Positions 59,483-64,000 of a stretch of DNA of 64,000 bases are shown piece after piece; within the stretch, counting starts at the first letter, position 1, and each line of letters opens with the position of its first letter. Below the pieces are notes generated by a model. That model was not told the origin of the DNA, searched no databases, and worked only from the letters and a program-made list of their open reading frames with translations. This DNA is from BPGL01 sp035463115 (lineage in GTDB: Bacteria; Actinomycetota; UBA4738; HRBIN12): assembly GCA_035463115.1 (NCBI GenBank), contig DATHTO010000135.1, positions 1 through 64,000 on the forward strand. The letters run 5' to 3'. The translations under genes were made by a program, and so were the position numbers.

Positions 59483-60249
59483 TGGCGGCGCTCGAGGAGC
59501 GGCTGCGCGCCGTTCGCGCGGCCGGCCGCCACGCCTTCGTCCCGTACGTGACGGGCGGCTTCCGGGGGGTCGACGCCGGGCTCCTGCGCGATCTCGCGGC
59601 GGCCGGAGCCGACGCGATCGAGGTCGGGATCCCGCACAGCGATCCGATCATGGACGGGGGGGTGATCCAGGAGGCGTCACGTCTCGCGCTCGAGGCCGGA
59701 ACGCGTCCCCGAGACGTCCTCGCGACGATCCGCGACGCCTCGGTCGACGTGCCGGTCGCCGTCATGACGTACGCGAACCCGGTGTTCCGGATCGGCTACG
59801 AGCCGTTCGCGGCGGCGCTCGAGGATGCCGGCGTGTCGGGCGCGATCGTGCCCGACCTGCCCGTCGACGAGACGGGCGACCTGGCGGCCGCCGCGGTCGA
59901 GCACGGCGTCGACGTCGTGCTGCTGGCGGCGCCCGGCACGTCCCCCGAGCGGATCGCGGCGATCGGTCGAGCGTCGCGGGGGTTCGTGTACTGCGTGGCC
60001 ACGTACGGGGTGACGGGCGCCCGCGAGGCCCTCGCCGGCACCGCGCGCGAGGTCGTCGACGCGCTCCGTCCGGTGACGGACCTGCCCCTGCTCGTCGGCG
60101 TGGGCGTGTCCTCGCCCGAGCACGCCCGGGACGCGTGCGCCTTCGCCGACGGCGTGATCGTCGGTTCCGCCCTGATGGCGCCCCTCCTCGAGGGCGACCG
60201 CGACGGCGCGATCGAGCTCGCACGGTCGTTCCGCGCCGCGCTGGGCTGA
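59482..60249 (+). CDS. trpA: Tryptophan synthase alpha chain
   Basis: 255 residues from ATG 59482. The catalytic Glu is in DAIEVGIPHSDP and the catalytic Asp in PIMDG; other blocks are YVTGGF, VMTYANPVFRIG, DLPVDE, LLAAPGTSPERIAAI, VYCVATYGVTGAR and the phosphate loop VGVGVSSPEHA. Cleaves indole-3-glycerol phosphate and channels indole to TrpB. The HSDP in place of FSDP is a mild variant. Confidence 0.95.
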   Translation: MAALEERLRAVRAAGRHAFVPYVTGGFRGVDAGLLRDLAAAGADAIEVGIPHSDPIMDGGVIQEASRLALEAGTRPRDVLATIRDASVDVPVAVMTYANPVFRIGYEPFAAALEDAGVSGAIVPDLPVDETGDLAAAAVEHGVDVVLLAAPGTSPERIAAIGRASRGFVYCVATYGVTGAREALAGTAREVVDALRPVTDLPLLVGVGVSSPEHARDACAFADGVIVGSALMAPLLEGDRDGAIELARSFRAALG

Positions 60250-60355
60250 GCGGGGCGCGTCCCGTCCGGCGGGCTCCTCGATCGGCCGACGGAACGGCGC
60301 TCGGCGCCTTGCCCGCATCCGCAACACCCGCCCCGCGCGTATGCCTGAGCGAGGT

Positions 60356-60373
60356 CGCCCGCATCGGCGGGCG
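60356..60373 (+). terminator. Hairpin downstream of trpA
   Basis: CGCCCGC (60356-60362) pairs with GCGGGCG (60367-60373) around ATCG. It lies about 105 nt after the trpA stop and 105 nt before livJ. The rest of this 229-nt gap shows no clear promoter or riboswitch. Confidence 0.3.
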
Positions 60374-60478
60374 CCGGCGCGAGGAGACCGTCCTTCGTCG
60401 GAACGACTGGCCTCCCCGGGGCGGATGTGGTACTCACTTCCCGTCCCGGAAGGGATGGAAGAGGGGAAAGGGGGCTCC

Positions 60479-61813
60479 ATGAAGCAACGGCATCGCTACG
60501 TGCGCCTGCTTGCGCTGATCGCCGTGCTGTCGCTCGTCGCGGCGGCGTGTTCGAACGACGAGGACCCGGGCACCGGCGACAGCGGCACCACCGACGGCGC
60601 CAGCGGCGAGGTCGACTGCGCGACGGTCGAGTTCGGCTGCGTCGAGGTCGGGGCGGACGAACCGATCACCGTGGGGACGCTGCTGGTGCTCAGCGGCGCC
60701 GACGCCACGTTGGGCCAGGACAGCCTGAACGGCGTCCAATTGGCGGTCGACCACCTCGATGGCACGTTCGACGGCACCGACGGCACCTTGCTCGACCATC
60801 CGGTGGAGCTGACGAACGAGGACGAGCTCTGCTCGGCCGAGGGCGGCCAGTCCGGCGCCACGGCGCTCGCGGCGGACACCTCGATCGCCGCCGTGATCGG
60901 CACCAGCTGTTCGAGCGCGGCGCTCGGCGTCGCCGACACGATCCTGTCCGAGAAGGGTGTCCTGCTGTTCTCGCCGTCGAACACGAACCCGGCGCTGACG
61001 GGCGAAGGCACGCATCAGCCCTTCTACGCGCGGACCGCGCACAACGACCGGATCCAGGGCGCGATCGTGGCCGAGTATTCGCTGAACGAGCTCGGTGGCA
61101 CGACCGCGGCGACGATCGCCGACGAGAGCCCGTACACCCAGGGTCTCGTGGCGGCCTTCGAGCAGAACTTCGAGGCCGGCGAGGGGACGATCTCGGGCTC
61201 CGAGCAGATCAACAGCGAGGACACGGACTTCCAGCCCGTCCTGCGCTCCCTCGCGGAGGGCAACCCGGACGTGCTGTACTTCCCGGTCTTCGTGGCGGCG
61301 TGCACGCTGATCATCCAGCAGGCGCGCGACATCATGCCCGACACCGAGCTCGTCGTCTCCGACGGGTGCCTGTCGAGCGACACGCTGAAGAACGCCGGCG
61401 ACGCGGCCGAGGGCGTCAAGGCGTCCTCGCCGGACATCTCGGTGTTCCAGGGCGAGTCCTTCTACGCCGACGAGTTCATCCCGGCGTACCAGGAAGCCTT
61501 CAACTCCGAGCCGCTGTCGGTGTTCCACGCGCACGCGTTCGACGCGGCGAAGGTGCTCTTCCAGGCGATCGAGGAGGTGGCGATCCAGAACGACGACGGG
61601 TCGCTGACGATCCCGCGACAGGCGCTGCGTGACGCCGTCTTCGCGACGGAGGGCTACGACGGGGTCACCGGCACGATCACGTGCACGGAGCTCGGCGACT
61701 GCGCCACCGACGTGACGATCGGCATCTTCGACGCGCCCGGGTGGCCGGTCGAAGGCGGCACCGACGATCCAGCCGTCTACAGCGACACGAAGTCGCTCGA
61801 CGACGTGCTCTAG
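60479..61813 (+). CDS. livJ: Branched-chain amino-acid ABC transporter, substrate-binding lipoprotein
   Basis: 444 residues from ATG 60479 with GGGAAAGGGGG upstream. The signal peptide ends in the lipobox LVAAAC, so the protein should be lipidated after action of Lgt and LspA. A low-complexity Gly/Thr/Asp linker follows, then a type I periplasmic-binding fold (ITVGTLLVLSGADATLGQDSLNGVQLAVD, VIGTSCSSAALGVADT, YFPVFVAACTLIIQQAR). Captures branched-chain amino acids or related ligands outside the membrane; the exact ligand cannot be read. First gene of a liv operon. Confidence 0.9.
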   Translation: MKQRHRYVRLLALIAVLSLVAAACSNDEDPGTGDSGTTDGASGEVDCATVEFGCVEVGADEPITVGTLLVLSGADATLGQDSLNGVQLAVDHLDGTFDGTDGTLLDHPVELTNEDELCSAEGGQSGATALAADTSIAAVIGTSCSSAALGVADTILSEKGVLLFSPSNTNPALTGEGTHQPFYARTAHNDRIQGAIVAEYSLNELGGTTAATIADESPYTQGLVAAFEQNFEAGEGTISGSEQINSEDTDFQPVLRSLAEGNPDVLYFPVFVAACTLIIQQARDIMPDTELVVSDGCLSSDTLKNAGDAAEGVKASSPDISVFQGESFYADEFIPAYQEAFNSEPLSVFHAHAFDAAKVLFQAIEEVAIQNDDGSLTIPRQALRDAVFATEGYDGVTGTITCTELGDCATDVTIGIFDAPGWPVEGGTDDPAVYSDTKSLDDVL

Positions 61814-61835
61814 GGGCGTCGGACAGCACACGGTC

Positions 61836-61882
61836 GGGAAGGGGCCGCGAGCGGGTCGGGAGGCTCGCTCGCGGCCCTTCCC
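61836..61882 (+). terminator. Strong hairpin between livJ and livH
   Basis: GGGAAGGGGCCGCGAGCG (61836-61853) pairs with CGCTCGCGGCCCTTCCC (61866-61882) with one bulged G. No U-tract. This position after a binding-protein gene usually reduces permease expression relative to the abundant binding protein. Confidence 0.65.
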
Positions 61883-61921
61883 ATAGAGCCAGCCGTGAAG
61901 GGCCGATGAAGGGATAGGCAC

Positions 61922-63025
61922 GTGGCGAGCGCGGAACCGGCACGCGTCGGCGACGTCCAACTGAGCCGCTTCGAGACGCTGCCGTGGCGGCGGATCATCC
62001 TCGTGTTCCTCGCCGTCACGATCACCGTGGTGGTCGCCCTGGGCGCGTACCAGACCCTGACGCTCGACGCGGGCGAGGGGGGCCTGTCGACCTCGGCGTG
62101 GCGTGACTTCACGGTGCTGGGCATCGCCCAGGGATCGATCCTCGCGATGATCGCGCTGGGCTACAGCCTCGTCTACGGGATCCTCCGCATGATCAACTTC
62201 GCGCACGGCGAGGTCTTCATGGCCGGTGCGTTCGGCTCGTTCTTCTTCGCGAACGCGTACGCGCAGAGCGGCTTCCTGAACGACAACGTCGTGGTCGCGA
62301 TGCTCATCGTGACGGTCGTGGCGATCGCGATCTCGGCCGGCACGGCGATGCTCCTCGAGCGGGTCGCGTACCGTCCGCTCCGTAACGCTCCGAGGCTCGT
62401 CCCCCTGATCACCGCGGTCGGCGCGTCGCTGTTCCTCCAGAACACGTTCCGAGGGTTCTTCGGACCGCAGCCGCGGGGCTTCCCGAAACCGACCGTCCTC
62501 GAAGGTCGGCTCGACCTCCTCGGGGTCCCCGTGGCCAAGACGCAGGTGCTCGTCTTCGTCGTCGCGGTCGTCGCGATGATCGCGCTCGAGCTCTTCGTCT
62601 CCCGGACGAAGACCGGGCGGGCGATGCGCGCGGTGGCCGAGGATCGCGAGATCGCGAGCCTGATGGGGATCGACGTGGATCGCGTCATCGTGATCACGTT
62701 CGCGATCGGCGGCGTGCTCGCGGGCATCGCCGGGGTGCTCTTCTCGCTCACGTTCGAGCAGGTCCAGTTCACGATGGGCTTCCGCCCCGGCATCGCGGCG
62801 TTCACGGCCGCGGTGCTCGGCGGCATCGGCAGCATCGGGGGCGCCGCCCTCGGTGGGTTCGTGATCGGCCTGCTGCAGGCCATCGGGCCCGCCCTGTTCC
62901 TGACCGGCTTCGGCATCCCGAGCCCCTTCTCGCTGCGGGACGCGTTCGTCTTCATCGTCCTCGTCCTCGTCCTCGTGTTCCGCCCGGGCGGGCTGCTCGG
63001 CAGCGGAGAGGCGGAGAAGGTCTGA
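61922..63025 (+). CDS. livH: Branched-chain amino-acid ABC transporter permease LivH
   Basis: 367 residues from GTG 61922. Members normally have about 290-310 residues. Here an extra TM helix (about 26-48) and periplasmic loop precede the standard core, which begins at GIAQGSILAMIALGYSLVYGILRMINFAHGEVFM. The family loop with ERVAYRPLRNAPRLVPLI and the EAA-like block RAMRAVAEDREIASLMGIDVDRVI (contact with the ATPases) are intact. The C-terminus ends VFRPGGLLG. Forms the channel together with LivM. Confidence 0.93.
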   Translation: MASAEPARVGDVQLSRFETLPWRRIILVFLAVTITVVVALGAYQTLTLDAGEGGLSTSAWRDFTVLGIAQGSILAMIALGYSLVYGILRMINFAHGEVFMAGAFGSFFFANAYAQSGFLNDNVVVAMLIVTVVAIAISAGTAMLLERVAYRPLRNAPRLVPLITAVGASLFLQNTFRGFFGPQPRGFPKPTVLEGRLDLLGVPVAKTQVLVFVVAVVAMIALELFVSRTKTGRAMRAVAEDREIASLMGIDVDRVIVITFAIGGVLAGIAGVLFSLTFEQVQFTMGFRPGIAAFTAAVLGGIGSIGGAALGGFVIGLLQAIGPALFLTGFGIPSPFSLRDAFVFIVLVLVLVFRPGGLLGSGEAEKV

Positions 63026-64000
63026 TGGCGCTCGGCGGGGCCGTGCGCGCGGGTTCGATCGCCGGGATCGTGACGATCTATCTCGCGCTCGTCGGTCTCG
63101 TCGAGCGGTTCGACGAGCTGAACCTGATCGGCACCGAGGTCACGTTCGCGCGCCTCGCGCTGATCGCGGCTCCGCTCGTCGTCGGACTCGCGCTCGCGCG
63201 GACGCGGGTCGTCGGCGGTGAGAGCTCCACCCCCTCGGTGCGGGAGGCGACGATCTCGGGCGCGATCGCGGGCGCCACGGCGGGAGTCGTCGTCGCCATC
63301 GCCGTGGTCTTCGCGGACGCCTTCGGCATCGAGCGCATCGGCTCCGTCTTCCAGAACGCCGACGCAGGATTGCTCGCCTTCCTCACGTTCGATCAGCCCG
63401 CGGCGGTGGCCGCCGTGATCCACGTCGTGATCGCCGCGGCCGCGGGTGCCGCCGCCGGCGCGTACCGGCGCTCACCGGCCGCGATCCGCAAGCCCGTCGG
63501 CGCGGCCGTCGCGACCACGCTCGCGCTCGGCTTCCTCCAGCGCATCGTGCCGATCTCGCTCGACCAGCTGAACGTCGAGCGCGACTGGCTGTACAGCAAG
63601 CGGACCGGCGGGCTCACGTGGATCGGCGCGATCGTCGTCGCCGCCGTCGCGGCGGCGCTGTCGGTGGCGAAGGCCCGCGGCGGCGGCCGGCTCCGGGACC
63701 GCCTGCGCGCACCGTCGGTGCTCGGGGACGACGATCGCAGCGAGCTCTTCGGCCGCGCGATCCCGTGGCGCGCGCTCGCGTTCGGCGTGGGTTTCCTGCT
63801 CGTGCTGACGGTGCCGTACATCGTCGGCTCGGTCGTGTCGGAGGTGCTCGGCACCGTGATGGTCTTCGCCCTCCTCGGGCTGGGGCTCAACATCGTGGTC
63901 GGCTACGCCGGCCTGCTCGACCTGGGGTACGTGTTCTTCTTCGCCGTCGGCGCCTACGCGACCGCACTCCTGACGGGCGCCACGCTGAACACCTTCACGG
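63025..64000 (+). CDS. livM: Branched-chain amino-acid ABC transporter permease LivM, 3' partial
   Basis: The frame opens at ATG 63025, overlapping the livH stop (TGATG), and stays open to the window edge: 325 residues. The canonical core starts only near residue 250 (VPYIVGSVVSEVLGTVMVFALLGLGLNIVVGYAGLLDLGYVFFFAVGAYATALL). Before it are about 250 extra residues with five or six hydrophobic helices and charged loops. LivM proteins commonly have about 300-400 residues, so this one will be long. The extra N-terminus is not recognised. The C-terminus and the ATPases livG and livF lie beyond the window. Confidence 0.88.
   Translation, partial: MALGGAVRAGSIAGIVTIYLALVGLVERFDELNLIGTEVTFARLALIAAPLVVGLALARTRVVGGESSTPSVREATISGAIAGATAGVVVAIAVVFADAFGIERIGSVFQNADAGLLAFLTFDQPAAVAAVIHVVIAAAAGAAAGAYRRSPAAIRKPVGAAVATTLALGFLQRIVPISLDQLNVERDWLYSKRTGGLTWIGAIVVAAVAAALSVAKARGGGRLRDRLRAPSVLGDDDRSELFGRAIPWRALAFGVGFLLVLTVPYIVGSVVSEVLGTVMVFALLGLGLNIVVGYAGLLDLGYVFFFAVGAYATALLTGATLNTFT

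Noticed and set aside
60250..60478. Glycine- or amino-acid-type riboswitch upstream of livJ
   Set aside because: A few GGAG and GAGACC fragments resemble riboswitch pieces, but no ordered set of conserved aptamer blocks is present.
1..64000. tRNA, rRNA, CRISPR, insertion sequence or prophage
   Set aside because: No cloverleaf, spaced repeat array, transposase or integrase was seen. The tandem repeats found are short and internal to or next to genes.

Overview
The window is a roughly 70% GC chromosomal segment. Every recognisable gene fits a deep-branching member of the Actinomycetota. The evidence is a division and cell-wall (dcw) cluster without ftsA but with SepF, YggT/YlmG and DivIVA; a MurE with the meso-diaminopimelate DNPR motif; DUF3040, DUF6504 and MSMEG_6728-family proteins; LexA sites of the CGAACNNNNGTTCG type; and an actinobacterial-style ileS T-box. 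The species cannot be named from the sequence. No tRNA, rRNA, CRISPR array, insertion sequence or prophage was seen.

Layout. 1-4.5 kb: 3' end of a sulfite-oxidase-like molybdoenzyme, a secreted metallophosphoesterase, a PknB-type kinase with four PASTA repeats, and an unknown membrane protein. 4.5-8.3 kb: TPP riboswitch, thiE, an AIR-synthase-like gene, then a PfkB kinase and psuG (pseudouridine breakdown). 8.2-13.5 kb, minus strand: UDP-sulfoquinovose synthase coupled to a DUF2304-GT2 fusion, a cysteine-desulfurase-like enzyme, a membrane protein and a DUF402 protein. 13.5-21.6 kb: a DNA-damage island with two LexA boxes, DUF6504, an MBL-fold hydrolase, an MSMEG_6728-family protein, DUF4260, and a tightly overlapped dnaE2-MFS-dinB operon. 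21.6-28 kb: DUF3040, a MerR regulator, the moxR-DUF58-transglutaminase operon, and an HNH protein.

28-46.8 kb is the dcw cluster: mraZ, a 40-residue membrane microprotein, rsmH, ftsL-like, ftsI, murE, murF, mraY, murD, ftsW, murG, murC, murB, ftsQ, ftsZ, yggS, sepF, yggT, divIVA. Most genes from the microprotein to ftsQ overlap by 1-11 nt. MraZ-type GTGG repeats sit on the first promoter, and ftsZ has its own promoter and a long AT-rich leader. 46.8-56 kb: ileS on the minus strand behind a T-box leader with a visible Shine-Dalgarno sequestration switch, then a DksA/TraR protein, lspA, a RluD-family gene and the replicative dnaE1. 56-60.3 kb: a LON-domain protein divergent from a HisA-like barrel that lacks one catalytic Asp, then trpC, trpB and trpA. 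60.4-64 kb: a branched-chain amino-acid ABC transporter (livJ, livH, and livM running off the end).

Points worth a second look are the non-canonical SOS operon with an MFS transporter between two translesion polymerases; the ileS leader that can pair A:B, B:C or C:D; an exactly symmetric bidirectional leaderless promoter at 56.6 kb; the dcw microprotein; and frequent leaderless promoter geometry, with a TANNNT box ending 6-9 nt before the start codon.
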